Origin: Rickettsiales bacterium
Lineage (GTDB): Bacteria > Pseudomonadota > Alphaproteobacteria > Rickettsiales > Anaplasmataceae
DNA: 6,796 nucleotides
NCBI GenBank assembly: GCA_031281335.1
Contig: JAITFM010000008.1
Span: 1 to 6,796 of the forward strand
Direction of reading: 5' to 3'
The notes under the pieces are model-generated. The model was not told the DNA's origin. It ran no database searches and saw only the letters and a program-made list of their open reading frames with translations. Positions 1 to 5,761 of this stretch are shown here, one piece after another (the stretch's first letter is position 1; every line of letters begins with the position of its first letter). Position numbers and translations under genes: made by a program.

Positions 1-512
1 TTCACCCTCCCCTTTTCTTTTAGCCAACTAAGCAGTTCAGTATAATGACTATTGAAATATTTATCTTTGTTTATTGAATTGATTATACTTGATGCAGTAA
101 CCCAGATTTCACATTTACCACTTTGCTTCACTTTCCTACGAAAAAAATTCTCTAGTTCCTTGTAAGAATTACGACTTAAAATCTCGTCATTACTCCTGAA
201 ATCGGTCCCTTTAAACATTTTACGTAGAGAATCATTAAGTAAATCAATAGACTTATATCGTAAATCACTAGGATTATCTGCCAAAGCAAAATCAGCAGCT
301 ATCTCAACTGGTAACAAAATTTTCGTTATTGTTAATGCGCTATAAGAGTTAATTAATATGCTCAACAATATGCATATAGGACAACCAAGCGAAACAACTA
401 ACGTTACGAGAGAACAGAAATACAATGTTCTATTTCTTTTATTTTTTCTTCTTATGCGAGCATGTACGCGCCTGGACTGAAGCAGTTTAAGGAATTTTGT
501 CTTTATGCTCAC
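1..512 (-). CDS. pstA: Phosphate ABC transporter permease PstA, N-terminal part (3' end beyond window)
   Basis: This open frame covers 170 codons and runs off the left edge, so the C-terminal permease domain is not visible. It starts with GTG at 512-510; a TAG lies directly upstream in frame and no ATG follows for about 98 codons, so the GTG is well supported, with a GGAAGAGA ribosome-binding stretch slightly far upstream. The visible part has a very basic N-terminus (residues 13-28, many Arg/Lys), one membrane helix (about 30-57), then a hydrophilic domain with a KILLPVEI segment (64-71), SLRKMF (95-100), CEIWVTASS (134-142) and a YTELLSWLKEKGRV end. This layout matches the extra N-terminal domain (DUF3333 type) of alphaproteobacterial PstA, which precedes the five or so permease helices. 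PstA with PstC forms the inner-membrane channel of the high-affinity phosphate importer. It lies downstream of trmD and rplS on the same strand, 61 bases after rplS, and could be co-transcribed. The family call comes from remembered domain architecture. Confidence 0.78.
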   Translation of the reverse strand, partial: MSIKTKFLKLLQSRRVHARIRRKNKRNRTLYFCSLVTLVVSLGCPICILLSILINSYSALTITKILLPVEIAADFALADNPSDLRYKSIDLLNDSLRKMFKGTDFRSNDEILSRNSYKELENFFRRKVKQSGKCEIWVTASSIINSINKDKYFNSHYTELLSWLKEKGRV

Positions 513-529
513 CTATTTTTAGTCTCTTC

Positions 530-574
530 CTATTGCCTCAGCGCATCAAGAACTGAAGCAACACCGTTTTTCAT
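530..574 (-). other. Overlapping micro-ORF between rplS and pstA (14 codons)
   Basis: The rplS stop and a new ATG form the sequence TGATG, a classic termination-reinitiation junction. The frame encodes 14 residues ([14 protein letters not shown]) and ends in a TAG that merges directly into the GGAAGAGA stretch preceding the GTG start of pstA. It may serve only to carry ribosomes from rplS toward pstA, or be a chance frame; a stable peptide product is not claimed. Confidence 0.2.
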
Positions 575-957
575 CAAAGCTGCTTAGACTTACCGCTTTT
601 GTAAGTAGTACGCTCTTTTATTCTTGCAGCTTTTCCAAATAGTTTACATAAGTAGTACAACTTCGCTCTACGAACTTTCCCCTTTCTTGTCACTTGCACT
701 GAAGCTAACGCAGGAGAATAAACAAAAAACTGTGATACTATACTTTCTCCATGACTCACTTTTCTAACCGCAAAAGAAGAATGTAACCCACGATTTCTTT
801 TCGATATACATACACCTTCAAATATTTGCATACGTTCGCTTGCACCGTCAACCACTTTAAAAGTGACCTTCAAATCATCACCAGGACGAAACTCTGGCAA
901 TTCTTTAGCTAACACTTGCATTTGCTGCTTATTGAACTTTTCAAGTAAATTTGTCAT
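574..957 (-). CDS. rplS: 50S ribosomal protein L19
   Basis: L19 is a large-subunit protein at the 30S-50S interface. The 127-residue product shows the family landmarks in order: FRPGDDLKV (23-31), [16 protein letters not shown] (42-57), the FAVRKVSHG strand (62-70) leading to FFVYSP (77-82), [13 protein letters not shown] (91-103) and GKAARIKER (108-116). This is slightly longer than the common 115-120 residues because of a basic C-terminal tail. The ATG at 957-955 has a good GGAGAT ribosome-binding site about six bases upstream, located inside the end of trmD. The start of rplS overlaps the end of trmD by 17 bases, suggesting translational coupling. In most bacteria the order is rpsP-rimM-trmD-rplS; here only trmD and rplS are present, since upstream of trmD lies divergent purC. 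The stop TGA shares its last base with an ATG of a 14-codon micro-ORF leading toward pstA. Confidence 0.97.
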   Translation of the reverse strand: MTNLLEKFNKQQMQVLAKELPEFRPGDDLKVTFKVVDGASERMQIFEGVCISKRNRGLHSSFAVRKVSHGESIVSQFFVYSPALASVQVTRKGKVRRAKLYYLCKLFGKAARIKERTTYKSGKSKQL

Positions 958-1648
958 TTATATCTCCATCTAATAATTCAGGTCTACGCCTTTTTGTTAT
1001 AGCTTGAGACTGTTTCCGCCTCCAATCACTTATTTTTTTGTGATTACCAGATAACAGAACCTCAGGCACTTCATGTTCTCTCCACTGCTTAGGTTTAGTA
1101 TATTGAGGGTACTCAAGCATACCACCACCATAACTAAAACTTTCCTCAGCAATACTATCAGAATTACTTACTACACCAGGAAGAAGCCTAACACATGCAT
1201 CAAGAACTACCATCGCAGCCGGCTCGCCTCCTGAAAGTACATAATCTCCGATACTTAACTCATAAGGAGTATACTCATCAACCACTCTCTGGTCAATACC
1301 CTCAAATCGACCACACAATATTGTTATATGAGTGAATCCTATCAATTCTTTTGCAATGCTTTGATTAAATCTCGTGCCAGATGGAGTCATATAAATAAAT
1401 TTAGTATCCCTATAAGCAGTAAGCACACTATCAATTGCATCACTAGTAACATCAGGGCGCGTAATCATTCCTGCTCCGCCTCCATATGGAACATCGTCTA
1501 CCGTTGAGTGTTTATCCTTAGCAAAGGAACGAATATTTACCACTTCAAGATCCCATATTTTCTTTTCTAACGCTTTTCCAGCAAGGGAATAGTTTAAAAA
1601 TCCAGGAAACATCTCTGGGAATATGGTTAATATTGTAACATTGAACAT
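941..1648 (-). CDS. trmD: tRNA (guanine-N1)-methyltransferase TrmD
   Basis: TrmD transfers a methyl group from S-adenosylmethionine to G37 of tRNAs reading CNN codons, preventing +1 frameshifts. It is a SPOUT-class, trefoil-knotted homodimer in the cytoplasm. The 235-residue length is typical. Motifs visible in order: [14 protein letters not shown] (8-21), [11 protein letters not shown] (51-61), [16 protein letters not shown] (111-126), the knot region [14 protein letters not shown] (131-144), EESFS (168-172), YPQYTKP (180-186) and the C-terminal [17 protein letters not shown] (210-226). Position 169 or so, often the catalytic Asp of a DSF motif, reads Glu (ESF). I recall that Glu also occurs in family members, so this need not impair function. 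The ATG at 1648-1646 has only a weak AAAG upstream. The gene heads a minus-strand trmD-rplS-(pstA) unit and is divergent from purC. The end overlaps the rplS start by 17 bases. Confidence 0.97.
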   Translation of the reverse strand: MFNVTILTIFPEMFPGFLNYSLAGKALEKKIWDLEVVNIRSFAKDKHSTVDDVPYGGGAGMITRPDVTSDAIDSVLTAYRDTKFIYMTPSGTRFNQSIAKELIGFTHITILCGRFEGIDQRVVDEYTPYELSIGDYVLSGGEPAAMVVLDACVRLLPGVVSNSDSIAEESFSYGGGMLEYPQYTKPKQWREHEVPEVLLSGNHKKISDWRRKQSQAITKRRRPELLDGDINDKFT

Positions 1649-1717
1649 CTTTGCAAATTTATAGTAAACTTAGGTAGTAAATTGATGTAATATCTACAAT
1701 ATATAGTTAAATCAAAT
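1649..1717. promoter_or_regulatory. Divergent trmD/purC promoter region
   Basis: Only 69 bases separate the two start codons, so both promoters must lie here or reach into the genes. On the plus strand TACAAT (1695-1700) is a fair -10 for purC, with no matching -35 at 16-18 bases. On the minus strand a weak pair, TTACAT and TACTAT with 18-base spacing, would place the trmD start site only about eight bases before its ATG. purC has no recognisable Shine-Dalgarno sequence. These are weak matches in AT-rich DNA. Confidence 0.35.
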
Positions 1718-2440
1718 ATGCTGCTAGGCAAAATAATATACGAAGGTAAAGCGAAATCTATTATTGAAGCTAAAGATCCATTAACTGTTATACAGCACTT
1801 CAAAGACGACGTAACAGCCTTTAATAAAGAAAAATATGAAGTTATTGAGGGTAAGGGAATAATCAATAACTTCATTAGCGCTTTTATCATGGAACAGCTT
1901 GAGAAAGCGGGAATTGGCACACACTTTATAAAAACTCTGAATGAAAGAGAGCAGCTAGTTAAAAAACTAAAAATTATACCTCTTGAGATAGTAGTGAGAA
2001 ATATCGCAGCCGGCAGTTTTTGCAAGCGTTTTAATGTAAAAGAAGGTGAGAAGCTTACATCTCCTATAATCGAATTTTTTTATAAAGATGACAACCTGGC
2101 TGACCCAATGGTAAATGAAAACCACGTGCTATATTTTGGCTGGCTATCTCGTGAAGAAATGGAAGAGGTTAAAACTACAACCTTAAAAATCAATACAGTT
2201 CTAATTGACTTATTTTCAAATGCAGGAATAGATTTAGTCGACCTCAAATTGGAATTTGGCAGGTTAATGAGCAACAGAACAAAGATCATCCTAGCTGACG
2301 AGATCAGCCCTGACAACTGCAGGTTATGGGATAACAGTACTCACAAAAAACTAGATAAAGATGTCTTCCGTTTAAGTTTAGGAAACCTAAAGGAAGCATA
2401 TTTAGAAGTTGCAGAAAGATTGTCAGTAAAGTTAGTTTAA
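1718..2440 (+). CDS. purC: Phosphoribosylaminoimidazole-succinocarboxamide synthase (SAICAR synthetase)
   Basis: PurC joins aspartate to CAIR with ATP to give SAICAR in de novo purine synthesis. The 240-residue length is that of the compact bacterial form, a single domain with no fusion. Motifs: the N-terminal ATP-binding IIYEGKAKSI (6-15), FKDDVTAFN (28-36), the signature PLEIVVRNIAAGSFCKRF (88-105), PIIEFFYKDDNLADP (116-130), VDLKLEFGRL (174-183) and ILADEISPDNCRLWD (191-205), which together cover the substrate and nucleotide sites. All appear intact. The ATG at 1718 gives the usual short N-terminus MLLGKIIYEG; it lacks a Shine-Dalgarno sequence. It is followed immediately by the convergent purM, so two purine genes sit tail to tail instead of in one operon. 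Their stop codons abut. Confidence 0.97.
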   Translation: MLLGKIIYEGKAKSIIEAKDPLTVIQHFKDDVTAFNKEKYEVIEGKGIINNFISAFIMEQLEKAGIGTHFIKTLNEREQLVKKLKIIPLEIVVRNIAAGSFCKRFNVKEGEKLTSPIIEFFYKDDNLADPMVNENHVLYFGWLSREEMEEVKTTTLKINTVLIDLFSNAGIDLVDLKLEFGRLMSNRTKIILADEISPDNCRLWDNSTHKKLDKDVFRLSLGNLKEAYLEVAERLSVKLV

Positions 2441-3478
2441 CTAAGGCGCTACTTCATCAAGTGGTGGTTTATATTTCTCATGAAGCTTTCCAATAATTTC
2501 AATCTTTTCTCCACGTTTTTGGAAATGATTTTTTACACTTTGCATATTCTCAGGATCTACGATCAATACCATACCAATACCACAATTGAATGTCCTTAAC
2601 ATTTCCCTCTTCTCTACTTTACCCTCTTTTATCAGCCATAAAAATATATCTGGCCATCCCCAAGAACCAATGTCTATGTCGGCAAACAAATCTTCTGGAA
2701 GAATCCGCGGAATATTATCCACCAAGCCACCGCCTGTGATGTGTGCAATACCCTTTATCTGCGACATGATAGGCAATAAAGAATCAACGTATATTTTTGT
2801 TGGCTCAAGTAGTATCTTACTCCAGGTTTTGTTATTCCACGGAGATAAGTCATTATAACTTATGCCTAAATCTTTAAAAACATGGCGTATCAAAGAAAAC
2901 CCATTTGAGTGAACTCCACTCGACTCTAAGCCAACTATACAATCGCCTTCCTTCATAGTGTTACATTTTGGAAGGATCTTACTTTTATCGACCACTCCAA
3001 CCACAAATCCTGCAAGATCATAGTGATTATTACTATACATTCCAGGCATTTCTGCAGTTTCTCCACCAACTAATGCCATATTGGCCTGTTTACATCCTTC
3101 TGCAATACCCTGAACTACGGATAATAAAACATCTTTACTTAAAGTACCTGTTGCGAAATAATCGAGGAAAAATAAAGGTGTTGCCCCTTGTGCAATCAAG
3201 TCATTCACACACATTGCAACTAAATCTATGCCTATAGTATCATGCTTGTTTACTTCTTGAGCTATCAACAGCTTTGTGCCTACCCCGTCAGTTGAAGAAA
3301 CGAGTACTGGATGGTCATATTTCTTACTCAGCGCAGCGAAATCGAACAGCGCGGAAAATGAACCTTCTTCGCTAATAACCTCTTCCTTTTTTTTAGTTTT
3401 CCCAACTATAAGGTTGACCTCTTTTATTAGCTTATTATACAGTTTAAGGTCTACTCCTGATTTAGCATAAGTACTCAT
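2441..3478 (-). CDS. purM: Phosphoribosylformylglycinamidine cyclo-ligase (AIR synthetase)
   Basis: PurM closes the imidazole ring, converting FGAM plus ATP to AIR in purine synthesis; it acts as a cytoplasmic homodimer of the PurM/PurL/SelD/ThiL superfamily. The 345-residue length is standard. Motifs: YAKSGVD (4-10), SSTDGVGTKLLIA (61-73) with the nucleotide-binding DGVGTK, DLVAMCVNDLIAQGATPLFF (85-104), FATG (108-111), GGETAEMPGMY (138-148), DLAGFVVG (154-161), GLESSGVHSNGFSL (183-196), HITGGGLVDNIPRILP (246-261) and FNCGIGM (297-303). Nothing appears truncated. The ATG at 3478-3476 has a weak AAAG ribosome-binding stretch. The start faces a chpT-like gene across 133 bases, which include an exact TTAA-N7-TTAA site close to where the purM promoter should lie. 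The 3' end abuts purC without any spacer. Confidence 0.97.
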   Translation of the reverse strand: MSTYAKSGVDLKLYNKLIKEVNLIVGKTKKKEEVISEEGSFSALFDFAALSKKYDHPVLVSSTDGVGTKLLIAQEVNKHDTIGIDLVAMCVNDLIAQGATPLFFLDYFATGTLSKDVLLSVVQGIAEGCKQANMALVGGETAEMPGMYSNNHYDLAGFVVGVVDKSKILPKCNTMKEGDCIVGLESSGVHSNGFSLIRHVFKDLGISYNDLSPWNNKTWSKILLEPTKIYVDSLLPIMSQIKGIAHITGGGLVDNIPRILPEDLFADIDIGSWGWPDIFLWLIKEGKVEKREMLRTFNCGIGMVLIVDPENMQSVKNHFQKRGEKIEIIGKLHEKYKPPLDEVAP

Positions 3479-3503
3479 AATCTTTACACAAATTCTACGA
3501 TTA

Positions 3504-3518
3504 TTAATACTATATTAA
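3504..3518. promoter_or_regulatory. Exact CtrA-type binding site TTAA-N7-TTAA
   Basis: Two TTAA half-sites are separated by exactly seven bases, the consensus for the alphaproteobacterial response regulator CtrA. The site is also the core of a perfect inverted repeat, ATTAATA-CTA-TATTAAT (3503-3519). It begins 26 bases upstream of the purM start, where it would overlap the purM promoter, and lies about 38 bases upstream of the candidate chpT -35. A match is expected roughly once per window of this size in AT-rich DNA, so position, not the match alone, makes it interesting. Confidence 0.45.
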
Positions 3519-3556
3519 TAGCCTGGCACAAAAAGTACAACGAAACTTTCTTTCAA

Positions 3557-3584
3557 TTGACTATCATATGTCTACCAATATAGG
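3557..3584 (+). promoter_or_regulatory. Candidate sigma-70 promoter for the chpT-like gene
   Basis: TTGACT (3557-3562; five of six matches to the -35 consensus) is followed after 16 bases by TATAGG (3579-3584; four of six to the -10). Transcription would start near 3590, giving a leader of about 22 bases without an evident Shine-Dalgarno sequence. This is consensus matching only. Confidence 0.4.
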
Positions 3585-3611
3585 GTAACCTAAATCATTT
3601 ACAATTGTCTA

Positions 3612-3896
3612 ATGAGCAAAAACGTGTTGTTGATAACAGAGCTACTATCAGGACGACTACTTCATGACTTTGCTAACTCTATGAATGGGATAATGTTTGC
3701 CTTAGAAGAGCTTGAGGCAGGTGACAAGAACAACGCTAGCGCGTGGAAGGAAGCATTGTCATTGCTTAGGGAAAGTTCTGATGATCTAATGCACAAACAT
3801 AAAGTTATGAAACAGGCATACTCTTCTTCAGCAGACAACCGCAGCTTTGACCGGACAAAACTGAATATAGAGAACTACCTACTAAAAAAAAAATAA
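3612..3896 (+). CDS. chpT: ChpT-like histidine phosphotransferase, N-terminal helical part (frame broken at A10)
   Basis: ChpT passes phosphate from the sensor kinase CckA to the cell-cycle regulator CtrA (and CpdR) in alphaproteobacteria. The 94-residue product has the features of its dimerising helical hairpin: LLSGRLLHDFANSMNGIMFALEELE (11-35), where the HD pair puts the candidate phospho-accepting histidine at residue 18; a second helix, AWKEALSLLRESSDDLM (44-60); then KVMKQAYSSS (64-73), resembling the family's 'LAFG' segment before the linker. The frame then meets ten consecutive A residues (3884-3893), gives three lysines and stops at TAA (3894-3896). The rest of the family fold continues one base back, in the frame ending at 4255. 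Joined, the two parts give about 214 residues, a normal ChpT length, so this is one gene with a -1 shift at a homopolymer. Whether it is a pseudogene, a sequencing error or rescued by slippage cannot be decided here. Family assignment is from motif and architecture recall. Confidence 0.75.
   Translation: MSKNVLLITELLSGRLLHDFANSMNGIMFALEELEAGDKNNASAWKEALSLLRESSDDLMHKHKVMKQAYSSSADNRSFDRTKLNIENYLLKKK
3884..3893 (+). other. Poly(A) tract A10 at the frame break in the chpT-like gene
   Basis: Ten A residues span the last A of a CTA codon and three AAA codons, followed by TAA. One extra A (or two fewer) turns TAA into ATA and joins the upstream frame to the downstream one. The run also satisfies a -1 ribosomal slippery heptamer (A AAA AAA). 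It therefore permits transcriptional slippage, ribosomal frameshifting, or a simple indel or sequencing error. Confidence 0.9.
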
Positions 3897-3925
3897 AACT
3901 CACATGGAAAACAGATGCATATTTT

Positions 3926-4255
3926 GTGAAATGCAAAGTAAGTTTAATTGAAAAGATAAACAAAATAATTTCCAGTATGGTAATAACCATAGCCAGCGCA
4001 GTAGCAGAAGTTGAACGGATGTCCGTTTTATTAAGCCAGGAGGAAGACAAAACTCTATTAACTATGCAAGTCTCGAGTGAACACAGGCCCTTAAGCAAAT
4101 CATTAGTGGAGAAATTAAGCAAGAAAAAAGATGACAACCTAAATACAAAAGATATTAGCATCTACATGACCTACTTACTACTGAAGCACTATAATGCTAA
4201 AATACACTGCACTTGTGAAAATAATTTGTTGGAAATAGGCTTAACTTTGACTTAA
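3926..4255 (+). CDS. chpT: ChpT-like histidine phosphotransferase, C-terminal pseudo-ATPase part (needs frameshift for expression)
   Basis: This 109-codon frame is the downstream half of the chpT-like gene. The reading frame is open further upstream to the A10 tract: codons 3893-3925 give IKLTWKTDAYF, which resembles the 'L.W' strand that opens the degenerate GHKL-ATPase-like C-terminal domain of ChpT. Then come a long helix, VSLIEKINKIISSMVITIASAV (5-26 of this frame), in the place of the family's conserved helix, a strand pair (LLTMQVSS, 44-51), and a final helix-strand segment, ISIYMTYLLLKHYNAKIHC followed by LLEIGLTL, matching the 'yla..la...g..l.v....l.l' end of the family. The only nominal start is GTG at 3926, with no ribosome-binding site nearby, and starting there would cut off the first strand. 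Independent translation is therefore unlikely. The half shows no further stops, consistent with a recent break or continuing selection. Confidence 0.7.
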   Translation: MKCKVSLIEKINKIISSMVITIASAVAEVERMSVLLSQEEDKTLLTMQVSSEHRPLSKSLVEKLSKKKDDNLNTKDISIYMTYLLLKHYNAKIHCTCENNLLEIGLTLT

Positions 4256-4433
4256 AGCGATTCCACACTTTGTAAAAGCACCTACAAGCGTTAACGCGAA
4301 AATCGAAATTTTTCACAGCACCTCAGATTCAGGCTAAGCGCATTTACCAAAAATAAGCATCGGCGCTATGCATGTAAATATTGTAGACCTCTTTACCCAA
4401 AGGCAAAACACTTCCTCACAAGTAATATCAATG
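4256..4433. other. Intergenic region, no gene seen; palindrome and possible degenerate repeat
   Basis: No convincing coding frame is seen on either strand. GCGTTAACGC (4288-4297) is a perfect 10-bp palindrome, followed by a small GAAAA/TTTTC stem (4298-4314) that lacks the U-run of a terminator. The minus strand has short fragments such as RRCLFLVNAL between stops, which look like a decayed or repeated intergenic sequence. That impression rests only on vague recall of Wolbachia intergenic elements. Confidence 0.3.
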
Positions 4434-4567
4434 GATCTCTTGCTAACCAATTTATGGCAGGGAATTTTTCAGGAGAAACGCAGATGAGCACCGCAGGATA
4501 CTTGAGGTATTTGAGGAGCGTAAGCGAGTTTTAACGCAAAACCAGAAAGCAGGTTATGCAAGAGATC
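4434..4567. repeat. 134-bp segment bounded by imperfect inverted repeats (MITE-like or decayed fragment)
   Basis: GATCTCTTGC (4434-4443) is repeated inverted as GCAAGAGATC (4558-4567). Allowing a one-base gap, the match extends inward to TAACC/GGTTA, so 15 of 16 positions pair. No target-site duplication is evident at the borders. The plus strand is open without a start from about 4447 to the TAG ending at 4574; its C-terminal residues read FEERKRVLTQNQKAGYARDL. It may be a small mobile or repeat element, or the tail of a lost gene. I do not recognise it. Confidence 0.4.
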
Positions 4568-4571
4568 TAAT

Positions 4572-5387
4572 CTAGTTTCTGTAATCACCCAAGTCTAATA
4601 TTACCTTATCAACGTACCTTTCACTCGCATTCTTAACAACGAATTTCACACCATTTCTGTACTTAACAACTTCACCTCCAGAAGGTACCTTACCAGCAAC
4701 TGAAAGAATTAATCCACCAAGTGTGGCATAATCCTCCTCAGGGCTGCGCAATTCTATTTTTAGATTTTCCTCTATATCCTTTATCAGAGTCCTAGCTGAT
4801 ATCTCAAACTTACTCTGAGATAACTTTACAATTGCATACTCAGAAGGTTCACTTCCACTGTTGATATTTGATACCAATTCTTCCACAAGATCAGTTACTG
4901 AAATTAAGCCATCAGTTCCACCATATTCATCCAACACAACAGCCAAATACGATCTGGAAGATCTCATCTTGACAAAAAGGCTGGTGGTCCTCATCGAGGG
5001 CGGTACAAATATTACGTTTTGTGCAAGTTCCCTTAGGCTAAAACCTTCGTCTTCGTTTAGGATAACATCTTTTACGTAGAAAAAACCTATCACATTATCA
5101 AAATCATTTTTATAAATTAACACCTTAGTGTGGCGAGTATTTTTTATTTTCTTCATTACCTCGTGTTTACTCGATTCAATGTCCACTGCACATATTTCTG
5201 TACGTGGAGTCATCACATCAGTTATATTGCAGTCATAGAATTTTATTAGACCGTTGAATATATTAAGATCTGGTAAATCCTTCATTAATGCTTCAGTTGC
5301 ACACTCTCTCAGTATACGAGCCCTTTTGAAAAGAAACAAAAAAACTCTGTACGCTACTCGTTTTATAAAAGCTCCTTTTTTACTCAA
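4572..5387 (-). CDS. CBS-domain protein, CorC/TlyC-like (COG1253 family)
   Basis: The 271-residue protein belongs to the CorC/HlyC/TlyC group, annotated variously as haemolysin C or a magnesium/cobalt efflux accessory protein; the true role in endosymbionts is not settled. Visible features are a short basic-hydrophobic N-terminus (VAYRVFLFLFKRARI, 11-25), the CBS-pair start DVMTPRTEICAVD (57-69), VIGFFYVKDVI (99-109), FVPPSMRTTSLFVKMRS (127-143), the diagnostic LAVVLDEYGGTDGLISVTDL (148-167) and a C-terminal CorC_HlyC domain with EEDYATLGGLIL (217-228), GKVPSGGEVV (232-241) and FVVKNASERYVDKVIL (249-264). The multi-helix DUF21 membrane domain of longer relatives is absent, as in short CorC. 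The start is TTG at 5387-5385 with AGGA six bases upstream; the frame is open to 5453 but offers no ATG, GTG or TTG there. It is divergent from hemE across the candidate origin. Confidence 0.9.
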   Translation of the reverse strand: MSKKGAFIKRVAYRVFLFLFKRARILRECATEALMKDLPDLNIFNGLIKFYDCNITDVMTPRTEICAVDIESSKHEVMKKIKNTRHTKVLIYKNDFDNVIGFFYVKDVILNEDEGFSLRELAQNVIFVPPSMRTTSLFVKMRSSRSYLAVVLDEYGGTDGLISVTDLVEELVSNINSGSEPSEYAIVKLSQSKFEISARTLIKDIEENLKIELRSPEEDYATLGGLILSVAGKVPSGGEVVKYRNGVKFVVKNASERYVDKVILDLGDYRN

Positions 5388-5463
5388 CTTGCTTCCTACT
5401 AATGGTAAAAATATTTTTGAATCAGGTTTACCAAGAAAACTGTTGTTAAATGTTTAATAAGCA

Positions 5464-5472
5464 TGTGAATAA
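5464..5472 (-). promoter_or_regulatory. DnaA box (TTATTCACA)
   Basis: On the minus strand the nine bases match TTATNCACA exactly. It lies at the left side of the candidate origin, 22 bases from a second, one-mismatch box in the same orientation (5486-5494). Confidence 0.55.
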
Positions 5473-5676
5473 TGTCAAATTAATTTGTGGATTATCTGTT
5501 GATACCGGATACTAACAATTGATCAACAACTTTTTCACTGGTGTACACATAATTATATAACAGCGTACAATGGGAAAACCACTTCCATAAGGGAAAATTA
5601 CTAACAATCTGAACATTCTACTTATATACATAAGTTACTACAGAAAATCAATAACATATAAAAGTTACTAACATAC

Positions 5677-5685
5677 TTATCCACA
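5677..5685 (+). promoter_or_regulatory. DnaA box (TTATCCACA, perfect consensus)
   Basis: The nine bases equal the high-affinity DnaA consensus. The box faces hemE, lies just after a TTACTAACA repeat, and is 57 bases from the AT-rich triplet run at 5743-5757. Confidence 0.7.
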
Positions 5686-5733
5686 AGTCGGGCAATAAGA
5701 ATCTTCATAGAATTTTAAGTTAATAACAGACCA

Positions 5734-5761
5734 TTGATAAAACTATTACTATTATTATACT
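5734..5761 (+). promoter_or_regulatory. Candidate sigma-70 promoter of hemE, probably giving a leaderless transcript
   Basis: TTGATA (5734-5739, five of six) and TATACT (5756-5761, five of six) are spaced by 16 bases. Transcription would start about seven bases after the -10, at or next to the A of the hemE ATG (5769). No Shine-Dalgarno sequence precedes that ATG, which agrees with a leaderless mRNA. Confidence 0.5.

Noticed and set aside
1627..2025. A 132-codon minus-strand frame opposite purC
   Set aside because: Low-complexity Ser/Leu/Ile composition typical of the complement of a real gene; purC motifs on the plus strand are decisive.
3926..3928. GTG as a genuine independent start for the second half of the chpT-like gene
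   Set aside because: There is no ribosome-binding site at a proper distance, and a start here would remove the first strand of the domain, which is encoded between the A10 tract and this codon.
3805..4161. A 118-codon minus-strand frame opposite the chpT-like gene
   Set aside because: The product is Ser/Leu/Phe-rich with no recognisable motif, and the plus strand carries a clear family architecture; it is an antisense shadow.
4298..4314. Rho-independent terminator after the chpT-like gene
   Set aside because: The stem is only five A/T-rich pairs (GAAAA/TTTTC) and no U-run follows on either strand.
5388..5453. N-terminal extension of the CBS/CorC-like protein
   Set aside because: The frame is open but contains no ATG, GTG or TTG, and the AGGA motif fits the TTG at 5387.
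5446..5457. CtrA site in the candidate origin from two nearby TTAA words
   Set aside because: The spacing is four bases, not seven; other TTAA pairs in the gap also have the wrong spacing, and only 7-of-8 matches remain.
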